DNA of 64,000 nt from CAWCWK01 sp963842125 (lineage in GTDB: Bacteria; Pseudomonadota; Alphaproteobacteria; Rhizobiales; CAWCWK01). The stretch spans positions 682,001 through 746,000 of the forward strand of contig CAWJFE010000005.1 in NCBI GenBank assembly GCA_963842125.1. The letters are read 5' to 3'. Position 1 is the stretch's first letter; each line of letters opens with the position of its first letter. The notes under the pieces are model-generated. The model did not search any database. It was not told the origin of the DNA and worked only from the letters and a program-made list of their open reading frames with translations. Below are positions 53,534-62,306 of the stretch, one piece after another. Both the position numbers and the translations under genes were made by a program.

Positions 53534-54151
53534 ATGATTCTCGATCCAGCCCGCATCGCCTGCCCGAACTGCGACACGCTCCACCGGCTCGACCCGGAAA
53601 CGGCCGTCCTGCGGACGCGGTGCGTGCGGTGCCACCATCTCCTCACGCTCGGGCGCCGGGAGGCGATCGCGCGCGTTGTCGGGCTGGCGCTTACGTCGAT
53701 CGTGCTGATGGGGGTGGTGCTCTTCACGCCCTTCCTGACATTGGATGCGGGCCCGTTCGGCTCTGCCGCCTCGGTGGTGGACGTGGTTCTGGGCTTCAGC
53801 ACCGGAATCATGGTGCCGCTTGCGGTGGCCGTGCTCGTCTTCATCGTCGTATTGCCGCTGTTGCGCGCTGGCCTCCTCGCTTACGCCCTAGCGCCCCTCC
53901 TCGCCCAGGCACGCAACGGGCCGGGCGCCGAGGCGGCGCTGCGATGGGCGTTTCACCTCAAACCCTGGGCGATGGCCGAGATCTTCATGGTCGGTGTCGC
54001 CGTCGCCTTGGTGAAGCTCGCAGGCATGGCGCGGATCGACATGGGCACGGCCTTCTGGGCCTTCGCGCTCTTCGTCCTCGTCGCCGCGCTTCAGGACACC
54101 TTCATGTGCAGGAACACGCTGTGGACAGCACTTTCGACCAACCGGCGCTGA
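53534..54151 (+). CDS. PqiA-like membrane protein, first half
   Basis: A 205-residue protein with a zinc-ribbon-like pair (CPNCDTL and CVRCHHLL, residues 10-36) followed by four hydrophobic helices. In E. coli PqiA two such modules are joined in one protein of about 417 residues; here they are separate genes. This gene overlaps the second half by 31-46 bases depending on the start used there. It belongs to the Pqi envelope lipid-transport system with the PqiB- and PqiC-like proteins encoded just after. Confidence 0.82.
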   Translation: MILDPARIACPNCDTLHRLDPETAVLRTRCVRCHHLLTLGRREAIARVVGLALTSIVLMGVVLFTPFLTLDAGPFGSAASVVDVVLGFSTGIMVPLAVAVLVFIVVLPLLRAGLLAYALAPLLAQARNGPGAEAALRWAFHLKPWAMAEIFMVGVAVALVKLAGMARIDMGTAFWAFALFVLVAALQDTFMCRNTLWTALSTNRR

Positions 54152-54789
54152 GCGCGCGCGAGGCCGGCCTCGTCGCGTGTCGCAGTTGCGGGCTCGTGTG
54201 GCCGCCCGCGACGGCGACCTGCGAGCGATGCCATGCCCGTCTCGCGAGCCGCGATGCGAACAGTCTGGAGCGGGTCTGGGCCTGGCTCGTCGCCGGGCTC
54301 CTTGTGTACGTTCCCGCCAATCTCTACCCGATGCTGCGGACGACCCAGCTCTTTCGCACCGAGGACAGCACCATCGTCGGCGGCGTGGTCGACCTCATCC
54401 ATCACCACGCCTATGGCATCGCCGCCATCGTCTTCCTAGCGAGCGTCGTCATTCCGGTCGGCAAGTTCCTCGTGATCGCCTACCTGGCGGTACTCCTGTC
54501 GCGGTCGCACGGCACCGACCCGCACCGCCTGCACAAGCTGCACGTCGCCGTCGAGTGGATCGGCCGCTGGTCGATGATCGATGTCTTCGTCGTCGCCATC
54601 CTCGTCGCCCTCGTCCAGTTCGACGTGCTGGCGACCATCAAACCCGGCCTCGCCGCCGCCTGCTTCGCTCTTTCCGTCGTCTTCACCATGCTGTCCGCGC
54701 AGGCGTTCGATCCGCGGCTGATCTGGGACCAGGCGCGCCAGGATCAGCATGCGCGCCGCGCCGACCCCAAGGACCATCCCGATGTCTGA
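54121..54789 (+). CDS. PqiA-like membrane protein, second half
   Basis: A 222-residue protein from GTG 54121 (AGGA 7 bases upstream; GTG 54106 is the alternative). It has its own CRSCGLVW...CERCHARL zinc-ribbon at the N-terminus and four helices with VYVPANLYPML and VVIPVGKFLVIAYL, typical of PqiA. The proximity and overlaps suggest that both halves assemble together. Its stop overlaps the start of the pqiB-like gene by 8 bases. Confidence 0.83.
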   Translation: MDSTFDQPALSAREAGLVACRSCGLVWPPATATCERCHARLASRDANSLERVWAWLVAGLLVYVPANLYPMLRTTQLFRTEDSTIVGGVVDLIHHHAYGIAAIVFLASVVIPVGKFLVIAYLAVLLSRSHGTDPHRLHKLHVAVEWIGRWSMIDVFVVAILVALVQFDVLATIKPGLAAACFALSVVFTMLSAQAFDPRLIWDQARQDQHARRADPKDHPDV

Positions 54790-57700
54790 CCCGTTCCCCG
54801 GCCGCGATCTCGCCGCCCCGATCCCCGATGCGCGCCGCCGCTGGCCGTCGCTCGTCTGGCTGATGCCGGTGCTGGCCGTGCTCATCGCGTTCGGCGTCGT
54901 GTGGCGCAACTATTCGGAGCAGGGGCCGCTCGTAACAGTCGCCTTTCCTTCTGCATCGGGCATCAAGGCCGGCACGACGGAACTGCGCATCCGCGACATC
55001 CGCGTCGGCGTCGTCGAGGAGGTCGGCTTCGCGGACGGCATGGCGGCGGTCGAGGCGCAGATCCGCATCGACCGCTCGGTCGCGCGCTATATCGATGCCG
55101 ACGCGCGGTTCTGGATCGTCCAGCCGCAGGTCTCGGCGCGCGGGGTCACCGGCATCGGGACCATCCTGTCGGGCGTATACATCGAGGCCGACTGGGATGG
55201 CGAGGTCGGCACGCCCGCCACCCGCTTCACCGCGCTGCCGACCGCGCCCCTCTCGGCATCGGGCGAGGCGGGCACGCGCGTCGTCCTGCGAGCCCGGGCG
55301 GGCGGACAGCTCGCCGCCGGCGCCCCGGTGCTGGCCACAGGCATCGAGGTCGGCCGCATCGGCCAGCCGATCCTCTCGGAAACAGGCAATACCGTCACGA
55401 TGGAAGCCTTCGTTGCCGCGCCCTACGATCAGCGCTTGACGACCAATGCCCGCTTCTGGGACGCGTCCGGCCTCTCGGTGAACGTTGGCGCCGGCGGGCT
55501 TGCGCTCAAGGTCGACAGTCTTGCCGCACTCCTCGAAGGCGGCGTCAATTTCGGCACGCCCGTCACCGGCGGCGAGCCGGTGGCGGACGGGCATGTCTTC
55601 GAGGTCTTCGCCACCGAGGCCGAGGCCCGCGCCGACGCTTTCGAGGGCACGACCGACCCCGACCTCGCCGTCTCCATCCTCCTCGACGCCGACGTGGCCG
55701 GGCTCGGCGTCGGGACGGTCGTGCGCTTTCGCGGCGTCAAGGCGGGCGAGGTCATCGATGTCGTCGGCGTCGCGCCGGATGCCGGCAGCGACGAGAGCGT
55801 GCGTCTCCTCATCGACATGGCCCTGAAGCCGACGCGCATCGGCCTCCGACCGGGTCTGACCGAGGCGCAACTGCGCGAGGTGCTGTCCGCTCGCGTGGCG
55901 CGGGGTCTTCGAATGCGCCTCTCGTCAGAAGGACTGTTCGGGCAGACACGGGTGGTCGAATTGGTCAGCCTGCCGAATAGTCCGCCCGCAGAGCTTACGG
56001 AGGCCCAGGACGGTCGCCTCATGATACCGACCGCCGCGCCGGCCACCTCCGAAGGCGATTCGGGCGTTGAGAGCCTCGTCAGCCGCGTTTCTCGCCTGCC
56101 CATCGAGGACGTGATGACGGCCGCCGCCGAGGCGATGACGAGCGTCTCGCGTCTGGCCGGCGCCGCCGAGGGCGTCCTCACCTCGGACGGCGTGAGCCGA
56201 CTGCCGGGCACGATCGACGGCACGCTCGGCGAGGTCCGCGGCCTCGTGGCTGATGTCCGGGGCGGCGGCGCCATCGAGAGCTTCAGCGAGACGCTGCGCT
56301 CGGTCGAGGGGACGATGGCGTCCGTCGACGATGTCGCGCGCGGCCTGCCGCAGATCGTCGAAGGTCTGAGTACTACGGCCGAAGATACGCTGGCCAATAT
56401 CTCGACGCTCGCCGGCACCGCCAACGAAGTGCTGGCCTCCGACGGCGTCACTCGCCTTCCCGCGTCTATCGACGCGGCGCTGGGCGAGGTCCGTGCCGTC
56501 GCGACCGAGGTGCGCGAGGGCGGCGCGATCGAGAGCTTGAACGCGACCCTGCGCTCGGCCGAAAGCGCGATCGCGTCCGTGGACGCCGCCGCCCGCTCGC
56601 TGCCCGAGACGATTGCTACCCTAAGCGGCTCGGCGACCGACACGCTGGCCGGCGTCGCCCGGTTGACGAGCGTGGCCGAGGGCACGTTGGCTTCGGTCGA
56701 TGCCATTGCGCAGGGCCTGCCGGCAACGGTGGAGCGCCTGACGTCCACCGCCGGTGACACGCTCGTCGCCGCTGGGGACACCTTCGCCAACGTCTCGCAA
56801 CTGGCCGGCACCGCCAACGACGTGCTCGTCTCCGAGGCGGTCGCGCGCCTGCCGGAGACGATCGGCCAAACGCTTGATGAAGCGCGCGGTCTCGTCGCGG
56901 ACATCCGCGAGGGCGGCGTCGCGGCCAATCTCAATGCGGCCCTGCAGTCGGCCCAAGCGACGCTGGCCTCCGTCGATGCCGCCGTCACGGAACTGCCGAG
57001 CAGGGTGGATGCCTTGAGCGGGTCGGCATCGGATGCGCTGGCGAGTGTCACCCGCCTTGCCGGCGTGGCAGAAACCGTCCTCTCCGCCGATGGCATCGAT
57101 CGCCTCCCGGCCACGCTCGACAATACGCTCGGCGAGATACAGGCGCTCGCGGCCGAGGTGCGCGAGGGCGGTGCGGTCGCCAATCTGAACGCGGCCCTGG
57201 GATCGGCCGAACGCGCGCTGGCCTCCGCCGAGACGACGCTCGCCTCCGTAGACGTGGCCGCGCGCGCGTTGCCCGAGCAGGTCGAGGCGCTGAGTCTGGG
57301 GGCGAACGCCGCGTTGGCCAGCGTCGCGCGACTGTCGGAGACGGCCAACGGGGTCCTCGGCGCCGACGGCGTCGATAGGCTTCCCGCAACCCTCGATCAG
57401 ACCTTGAGCGAGCTTCGCATGCTCGCCGAGTCGCTGCGCGAGGGCGGCGCCATCGAGAACCTCAATGCCACGCTCGTCTCGGCGCAGGGCACGCTGGCCT
57501 CTGTCGGTAGCGCGGCGCGGTCCTTACCCGAGGTCGTCGAGACCCTCAACGCCAGTGCGAACGAGGCGCTGGCCAACGTCGCGCGTCTCGCTGGAACGGC
57601 CGAAGGTGTGCTGTCGGCCGAGGGCGTCGATCGGTTGCCGGCCACGCTCGAGGGTACGCTGGCGGAGTTGCAGGCCTTGAGCGTGGAGATCCGCGAGGGC

Positions 57701-57973
57701 GGTGCGATCGAAAGCCTCAATGCCACGCTCCGCTCGGCCGAGACCGCTCTGTCCTCCGTCGACGAGGCCGCGCGTTCGCTACCCGCGCTCGCGGCTCGCC
57801 TGAATACGGCCGCAGACGGGTTGCAGGGCGTGGTCAACGGCTATGCGACGGATTCGCGGATCTACGAAGACCTGCGCGGGACCCTGCGGGAGGTGTCGTC
57901 GACGGCCGAAGCGTTTCGCTCGCTCGCCAGAACGATCGAACGACAGCCCGAATCCCTCTTGAGAGGACGATGA
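54782..57973 (+). CDS. pqiB: PqiB-like MCE protein with long repeat needle
   Basis: A 1,063-residue membrane-anchored MCE protein; PqiB of E. coli has about 546. ATG 54782 overlaps the upstream stop. One helix at residues 23-41 is followed by three MCE domains (for example ASGIKAGTTELRIRDIRVG, QLAAGAPVLATGIEVGRI, VAGLGVGTVVRFRGVKAG). From about residue 440 to 1035 six repeats follow, each with a DGVxRLPxTIDxTLGE phrase; the RLP triplets are at residues 473, 558, 689, 774, 866 and 951. The usual spacing is 85 residues. PqiB forms a hexameric helical needle bridging the periplasm; these repeats should make it much longer. Confidence 0.88.
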   Translation: MSDPFPGRDLAAPIPDARRRWPSLVWLMPVLAVLIAFGVVWRNYSEQGPLVTVAFPSASGIKAGTTELRIRDIRVGVVEEVGFADGMAAVEAQIRIDRSVARYIDADARFWIVQPQVSARGVTGIGTILSGVYIEADWDGEVGTPATRFTALPTAPLSASGEAGTRVVLRARAGGQLAAGAPVLATGIEVGRIGQPILSETGNTVTMEAFVAAPYDQRLTTNARFWDASGLSVNVGAGGLALKVDSLAALLEGGVNFGTPVTGGEPVADGHVFEVFATEAEARADAFEGTTDPDLAVSILLDADVAGLGVGTVVRFRGVKAGEVIDVVGVAPDAGSDESVRLLIDMALKPTRIGLRPGLTEAQLREVLSARVARGLRMRLSSEGLFGQTRVVELVSLPNSPPAELTEAQDGRLMIPTAAPATSEGDSGVESLVSRVSRLPIEDVMTAAAEAMTSVSRLAGAAEGVLTSDGVSRLPGTIDGTLGEVRGLVADVRGGGAIESFSETLRSVEGTMASVDDVARGLPQIVEGLSTTAEDTLANISTLAGTANEVLASDGVTRLPASIDAALGEVRAVATEVREGGAIESLNATLRSAESAIASVDAAARSLPETIATLSGSATDTLAGVARLTSVAEGTLASVDAIAQGLPATVERLTSTAGDTLVAAGDTFANVSQLAGTANDVLVSEAVARLPETIGQTLDEARGLVADIREGGVAANLNAALQSAQATLASVDAAVTELPSRVDALSGSASDALASVTRLAGVAETVLSADGIDRLPATLDNTLGEIQALAAEVREGGAVANLNAALGSAERALASAETTLASVDVAARALPEQVEALSLGANAALASVARLSETANGVLGADGVDRLPATLDQTLSELRMLAESLREGGAIENLNATLVSAQGTLASVGSAARSLPEVVETLNASANEALANVARLAGTAEGVLSAEGVDRLPATLEGTLAELQALSVEIREGGAIESLNATLRSAETALSSVDEAARSLPALAARLNTAADGLQGVVNGYATDSRIYEDLRGTLREVSSTAEAFRSLARTIERQPESLLRGR
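56100..57850 (+). repeat. In-gene tandem repeat of about 255 bases in the pqiB-like gene
   Basis: Six diverged copies of a 255-base unit. The codons for the conserved RLP triplet begin at 56198, 56453, 56846, 57101, 57377 and 57632. Four of the five gaps are 255, 255, 276 and 255 bases. The 56453-56846 gap (393) holds an extra half unit, and the 276 gap a 7-codon insertion. In-phase repeats of this kind can expand or contract by recombination without breaking the frame. Confidence 0.8.
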
Positions 57974-58545
57974 CCATGTTCGGTCGCGCCATCTGCCTTG
58001 TCGGCATTCCCCTTGCGCTCGCAGCATGCGCGGGTGCCGAACCACTGCGCTACGTGGTCGATCCCGTCATCGCCGAAGCGAGCACCCGCGTGCGAACTTC
58101 GGCGCGCACGATCTCGATCGCCGAGGTCTCCCTGCCTGCCTACGCCAAGGAACCGAGCCTCTTCGTAGAAGGCGAGGGGAGCGCGCTCCAAGCGCTCGAG
58201 AACGCCGATTGGGGGGACGACCCCGGCCGCGCGATGAGCAATGCGCTCGTTAGGGAACTCACCGAGATCACCGGGGCGGACGTTGCCGCCGAACCCTGGC
58301 CGCTTGGCGGCGTGCCGGAGGCCGAGATACGGGTGCGCGTCTCCGAGATGGTCGTGCGTGCCGACGGCCTACTCTCGCTATCCGGCCACTACGCGATCCG
58401 CCGCGACGAAGCGCGGGACCGCAACGCGATCGAACTCTTCTCCCTCCAAGTGCCGTCGGCCTCGGCGGCACCCGCCGACGTCGTGCGCGCCCACGGCGCC
58501 GCATGGCGCGAACTCGCCGCGATCATCGCAAAGGCGCTGCGATAA
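57970..58545 (+). CDS. pqiC: PqiC-like outer-membrane lipoprotein
   Basis: A 191-residue lipoprotein with the lipobox LAAC and acylated C20. Its ATG overlaps the pqiB stop (ATGA). The domain resembles the ABC-type transport auxiliary lipoproteins (YVVDPVIAEA at the start, ISIAEVSLPAY, a C-terminal HGAAWRELAAIIAKAL). In Pqi systems PqiC docks the PqiB needle at the outer membrane. It is the last gene of the operon. Confidence 0.85.
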   Translation: MTMFGRAICLVGIPLALAACAGAEPLRYVVDPVIAEASTRVRTSARTISIAEVSLPAYAKEPSLFVEGEGSALQALENADWGDDPGRAMSNALVRELTEITGADVAAEPWPLGGVPEAEIRVRVSEMVVRADGLLSLSGHYAIRRDEARDRNAIELFSLQVPSASAAPADVVRAHGAAWRELAAIIAKALR

Positions 58546-58569
58546 GGTCTTTGCGCTCTGCAGATTCCT

Positions 58570-58827
58570 TTACCGGGCCAGAGCCAAGAGCGCCGCGATG
58601 GTACCCAACGGCGCCACGGCGATGAGCCAGGGCGCGATGCCGTCCGGCGCCTGCCCGATGAGGAGGCTCCAGGGGAAGGCGAGCGCAACGAGGAGGATGG
58701 CCGCGAGCGGATCGCGGTCAGCGCCGAACAGGCCGAACGTACCCGCTGCCCACAGGCTAAGGGCGACCACATAGGCTACTGCGAGAACAGCGACGCAGAA
58801 GCGGAGTACGGCCCGCATCGCCGGCAT
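58570..58827 (-). CDS. Small hydrophobic membrane protein
   Basis: An 85-residue protein with three hydrophobic stretches and short charged turns (FGADRDP). I do not recognise it. It ends 24 bases from the convergent pqiC gene. Length and membrane composition make it a plausible gene, with nothing to point to a function. Confidence 0.5.
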   Translation of the reverse strand: MPAMRAVLRFCVAVLAVAYVVALSLWAAGTFGLFGADRDPLAAILLVALAFPWSLLIGQAPDGIAPWLIAVAPLGTIAALLALAR

Positions 58828-58864
58828 TGTTACTCGTCGCTCCGGGGGGGGCGTCGGTCCGCCG

Positions 58865-59371
58865 CTACTCGGGCACGATCACGCGATCGGGCACGTGGAT
58901 CACGCCATTGCTCGCCTCTATGTCCGACCCGACGATGAGCGCGTTGCCTATCGTCTTGGTGTCGCCATCGACCGTGATGCGAATGGTCTCACCCGAGATC
59001 GTCTCGGCGTCCATGTCCTCGGTGAGGTCTGCGTAGAGGATCTTGCCGGGCAGCACGTGGAACGAGAGTACCGCCTGGAGAGCGGCCTGGTTCTCGGGCT
59101 TGAGGAGATCGTCGAGAACGCCGGGCTCAAGCGCCTCGAATGCGGCGTTCTCCGGCGCGAAGACCGTGTAGGGGCCTTCGCCGGTCAGGGTCTCGGTCAG
59201 GCCCGCCGCCTCGACGGCGGCGACGAACGTCGAGAAGCCCTCCGCTTTCGAAGCGGTCGCGATGATGTCCGTGGGACCGTCTTGCGCAAGCGCGAACGTA
59301 GCGCCGCCCGTTGCGAGTGCGGCGGCGAGTACGGCGGTAAGCGTGGTGGCAAGGAATGAACGGCGAAGCAT
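58865..59371 (-). CDS. Fasciclin (FAS1)-domain secreted protein
   Basis: A 168-residue exported protein from ATG 59371 with AGAGGA upstream. A signal peptide of about 29 residues (ATGGATFALAQD) precedes a single FAS1 domain. Marks are IIATASKAEGFSTFVAAVE, the GPYTVFAPENAAF box and SFHVLPGKILYADL, ending in NGVIHVPDRVI. FAS1 domains mediate cell adhesion or bind matrix polymers, and single-domain bacterial versions are common in biofilm contexts. Several other exported proteins are encoded around it. Confidence 0.9.
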   Translation of the reverse strand: MLRRSFLATTLTAVLAAALATGGATFALAQDGPTDIIATASKAEGFSTFVAAVEAAGLTETLTGEGPYTVFAPENAAFEALEPGVLDDLLKPENQAALQAVLSFHVLPGKILYADLTEDMDAETISGETIRITVDGDTKTIGNALIVGSDIEASNGVIHVPDRVIVPE

Positions 59372-59444
59372 GGGATGTCCTCTCATTTGTCGCGGGAGTG
59401 CTCGGACGCGACGGCGGTGGAGTCGAAACGCGGCCGGCCGCTCT

Positions 59445-59777
59445 TCACGAACGATCGTCCGACTGGGTATCGACGCCGACGAACTGGCCGGCTCCGTTGA
59501 AGGTGCAGATGAAGAAGAGCGCGTTCGCGCCTTCGGCGGGCGTCTGGCCATAGACGCTGAACATATTCTGGTCCGGCTCGGCGGGCAGCGTGATGACGTC
59601 TTCGCGCCTCACACCATAGGCAGACGCCGCTTCGTAGAGGCAGTAGCGCGGCATGTCCGGCCGAGCGATGTTCTCCTCCGCCTTGGCGGCAAACGGCACT
59701 GCGGCCAGGGTGATCACGACCGCCACTGATGCGACGCGTGCCTTGCCTGCGGGGGCATCAGTCTTGCGGACCGCCAT
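59445..59777 (-). CDS. Secreted protein of unknown function, paralogue of the next gene
   Basis: A 110-residue protein with a signal peptide (VITLAAVPFAAKA, cleavage near AKA). The mature part has CLYEAASAYGVRREDV, EPDQNMFSVYGQTP and FICTFNGAGQFVGVD. The same layout occurs in the upstream gene, whose stop shares a base with this start. No known family recognised. The lack of a lipobox cysteine distinguishes it from its paralogue. Confidence 0.65.
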   Translation of the reverse strand: MAVRKTDAPAGKARVASVAVVITLAAVPFAAKAEENIARPDMPRYCLYEAASAYGVRREDVITLPAEPDQNMFSVYGQTPAEGANALFFICTFNGAGQFVGVDTQSDDRS

Positions 59778-60097
59778 CAGATCGCATCCACGCCGACGAA
59801 GCCACCCTCACCGGTAAACGTGCAGATGAAGGCCACGGGCGTGCCGGCATCCGTGATATAGCTGCCAGGCACGGAGAAAAGTCCCTGATCGGGCTGCGCG
59901 GCCTGCGTGACGATCTCTTGGGGCCTCGCGCCAAAGGCCGCCGACGCCTCGCCTCGGCAGAAGGCCGGCATGTCGGCCACGCCGATCAGCTGAGGTGTAG
60001 CGTTGCTGGGTGGCACGCTTGCATCGGGCGTCGCGACGCAAGCCACCAGCAACGGTGCCGCGCATGCAAGCATGAAGACTGTCGAGATGGTCCGCAT
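59777..60097 (-). CDS. Small lipoprotein, paralogue of the downstream gene
   Basis: A 106-residue protein from ATG 60097 (GAGGG upstream; a longer frame to 60241 is unlikely). The N-terminus is a lipoprotein signal with lipobox LLVAC (C20). The mature domain has ADMPAFCRGEASAAFG, QPDQGLFSVPGSY and FICTFTGEGGFVGVD, aligning well with the neighbouring protein. Both end in FVGVD plus a few residues. A tandem duplication in which one copy is lipid-anchored and the other free is the simplest reading. Function unknown. Confidence 0.68.
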   Translation of the reverse strand: MRTISTVFMLACAAPLLVACVATPDASVPPSNATPQLIGVADMPAFCRGEASAAFGARPQEIVTQAAQPDQGLFSVPGSYITDAGTPVAFICTFTGEGGFVGVDAI

Positions 60098-60527
60098 AAG
60101 GCCCTCGTTCTGCCGAGCACACCATCGTGAACCCGGCTCCAAGCCCCACTGCCACACCCCTTTGAGCGCCCGTCGAGGACGGCCGCCTCGGGAGATCCAT
60201 ACCACGCGTTTGGACGGTGAACCATGGAGACCTTGTCGCACTTCATCTGGCAGAGATTGGCCGCCGCTATAGACGCGCCGGACGATCTACCCCTCGCTCG
60301 GACCACTTCGGCAGGACTGGCCGGCGTTGATGCATCCTTCGCAAGTCGAAGCGGTCCACGGCCGTCGGGCGCGTCCACTTGCCTGCGTGTTGGCCGTATG
60401 CCTAATGGTCCTCAACTGGTATTTGTCGAGAGCAGTGGATGTCACGGACATGGGGCGCAGAGTTGGTCGCGACGACGGCGGGTCGCGAACCTGGCCCGCA
60501 CCGAAACGTTTTCGAAGGTCAGATCGC
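60098..60527. other. Intergenic region between divergent lipoprotein and GntR/UTRA genes
   Basis: About 430 bases with several short frames on both strands, none with a family resemblance, ribosome site or sensible amino-acid composition. It must contain the promoters of the minus-strand lipoprotein pair and of the plus-strand regulator. I saw no strong palindrome. Confidence 0.55.
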
Positions 60528-61304
60528 GTGAGCAACATGGAGCTTCTTGAGGAGCGGACGCGGGACGTCTCGGCGGCGAACCCGACGCCGCGCTACATCC
60601 GCCTCGCGAACGTCATCCGCGACATGATCGAGGGCGGACACCTCCTCGCCGACGAGGCCATACCGTCCGAGCGCACCATGGTCGACGTCACCCGCCTCTC
60701 GCGCGTCACCGTGCGACGGGCGATGGCGAAGCTGGCCGAGGAGGGATTGGTCGAGCAGCGCCATGGCTCGGGCACGTTCGTGAGCGCGCGTCCGACCCGG
60801 ATCGAGCAGCCGCTCACGCAGCTTACCGGCTTCCACGAGGACATGTTTCTTCACGGCCGACGGCCGACGAGCCAATGGCTTGCCAAGCGGCTCGATCGGC
60901 CGACACCGCACGAGGTGATGATCTTCAGCCTGTCGCCCGGAGCCGAGATCGCCCGGTTCCATCGCCTTCGCCTGGCCGACGGCGAGCCGCTGGCCATCGA
61001 ATATGCGGCCGTGCCCGCCGCATGCCTCTCCTCGATCGAGGCCGTCACGACGTCGCTGTACGAGGCGATGTCCATGCATGGTTGCCTCCCGGATACGGCT
61101 GTCCAAAGGATGCAGGCGCGAAGTCTGCCAAAGGAAGAAGCGATCCATCTGTGCATGAAGGAGGGCGAACCGGTGCTCTACATCGAGCGCTTGTCGCGCC
61201 TTTCGACCGGGCGGGTCGTGGAGTTCACGCGCTCCTACTATCGAGGCGACCGCTATGACTTCGTCGCGGAACTCTCGATCCAGCACGGCGGTCGCAAACA
61301 ATAA
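60528..61304 (+). CDS. GntR-family regulator, UTRA (HutC) subfamily
   Basis: A regulator of about 258 residues from GTG 60528 (GAAGG 9 bases upstream; ATG 60537 is the alternative). The winged HTH covers about residues 20-85 (PSERTMVDVTRLSRVTVRRAM, then HGSGTFV). A UTRA effector domain follows (FHRLRLADGEPLAIEYAAVP, a late YIERLSRLSTGRVVEFTRSYYRGDRY pattern split over two strands). HutC-type regulators often respond to amino sugars, histidine intermediates or peptides. It ends 30 bases from the convergent ABC ATPase gene and likely controls that transporter. Confidence 0.9.
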   Translation: MSNMELLEERTRDVSAANPTPRYIRLANVIRDMIEGGHLLADEAIPSERTMVDVTRLSRVTVRRAMAKLAEEGLVEQRHGSGTFVSARPTRIEQPLTQLTGFHEDMFLHGRRPTSQWLAKRLDRPTPHEVMIFSLSPGAEIARFHRLRLADGEPLAIEYAAVPAACLSSIEAVTTSLYEAMSMHGCLPDTAVQRMQARSLPKEEAIHLCMKEGEPVLYIERLSRLSTGRVVEFTRSYYRGDRYDFVAELSIQHGGRKQ

Positions 61305-61334
61305 CGACCGGCTCCGGCTCGCGGATGGGGTTGC

Positions 61335-62306
61335 CTAGCTCGCCAATACCGGGTCGCCCGCGAAATGACAGGCGCAGGGCCATGGCGCGTCGACCGCGGG
61401 GGTCTTCAGGTCCGGTTCGTCCGTCCGGCAGATCTCGCGTGCGATCGGGCAACGCGGGTGGAATACGCAACCCGTCGGAGGATGCCTCGGATCGGGCACT
61501 TCGCCTTCGAGCGCAATGCGCGGCGTCGCCATCATCGTGTCGCGGCCAGGAATGCGCGGGATCGCAGAGATGAGGGCCTTCGTGTAGGGATGCTGCGGTC
61601 GCTCGAAGAGATCGGCAGCGCTCGCGACCTCCACGGCGCGCCCGAGATACATCACCATGATCCGATCCGAAACGTGGCGCACGACCGAGAGATCGTGGCT
61701 GATGAAGATCATCGCCAGGTTCAAACGCTTCCGCAGATCGATGAGGAGGTTGATGATTTGCGATTGGATCGACACGTCGAGCGCCGAAACCGCCTCGTCG
61801 GCAATGATGACCTTGGGCGACAATGCCAGCGCGCGGGCGATCGCGATGCGTTGGCGCTGGCCGCCGGAGAATTCGTGCGGGAAGCGGCGGATGGCGTCGG
61901 CCGGAAGACCGACGAGGTCGAGGAGTTCCGCAACGCGCTCGCGGCGGTTCGGCCGACCATGAACGACGAGCGGCTCGCCGATGATTGTCCCGACCTTGTG
62001 GCGCGGGTTGAGCGAGCCGAACGGGTCCTGAAACACCATCTGGATGTCTTGGCGAACCGCCTTAAGACGTCTCCCGCGAAGCGCAGCGATCGAGGTGCCG
62101 TTGAACTCGACTGTTCCGGCGGTCGGCGTTTCGAGAAGCATCAGGGTCCGACCGAGCGTGCTCTTGCCGCAACCCGATTCTCCGACCACGCCGAGGATCT
62201 CACCGTCTTTGAGGTCGAACGAGACGCCGTTGAGGGCCTTCACGGCCGGTCCGTCCTTCGTCGGATAATGCTTGGTCAGACCGGTCGCCGTCAGCAGCGC
62301 GCTCAT
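61335..62306 (-). CDS. Peptide-type ABC transporter, ATP-binding protein (DppF-like, second system)
   Basis: A 323-residue ATPase from ATG 62306, overlapping the DppD-like stop (ATGA). Walker A GESGCGKS, signature FSGGQRQR, Walker B IADEAVSALDVS (DEAV in place of the usual DEPV), and a C-terminal Cys motif (CVFHPRCPIAREIC). Walker B still carries the catalytic Glu of the Asp-Glu pair. It forms a motor with the DppD-like protein next to it. Confidence 0.92.
   Translation of the reverse strand: MSALLTATGLTKHYPTKDGPAVKALNGVSFDLKDGEILGVVGESGCGKSTLGRTLMLLETPTAGTVEFNGTSIAALRGRRLKAVRQDIQMVFQDPFGSLNPRHKVGTIIGEPLVVHGRPNRRERVAELLDLVGLPADAIRRFPHEFSGGQRQRIAIARALALSPKVIIADEAVSALDVSIQSQIINLLIDLRKRLNLAMIFISHDLSVVRHVSDRIMVMYLGRAVEVASAADLFERPQHPYTKALISAIPRIPGRDTMMATPRIALEGEVPDPRHPPTGCVFHPRCPIAREICRTDEPDLKTPAVDAPWPCACHFAGDPVLAS

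Noticed and set aside
60098..60536. Small frames in the gap before the GntR/UTRA gene
   Set aside because: No ribosome site, membrane segment or conserved motif; the composition matches random high-G+C frames.
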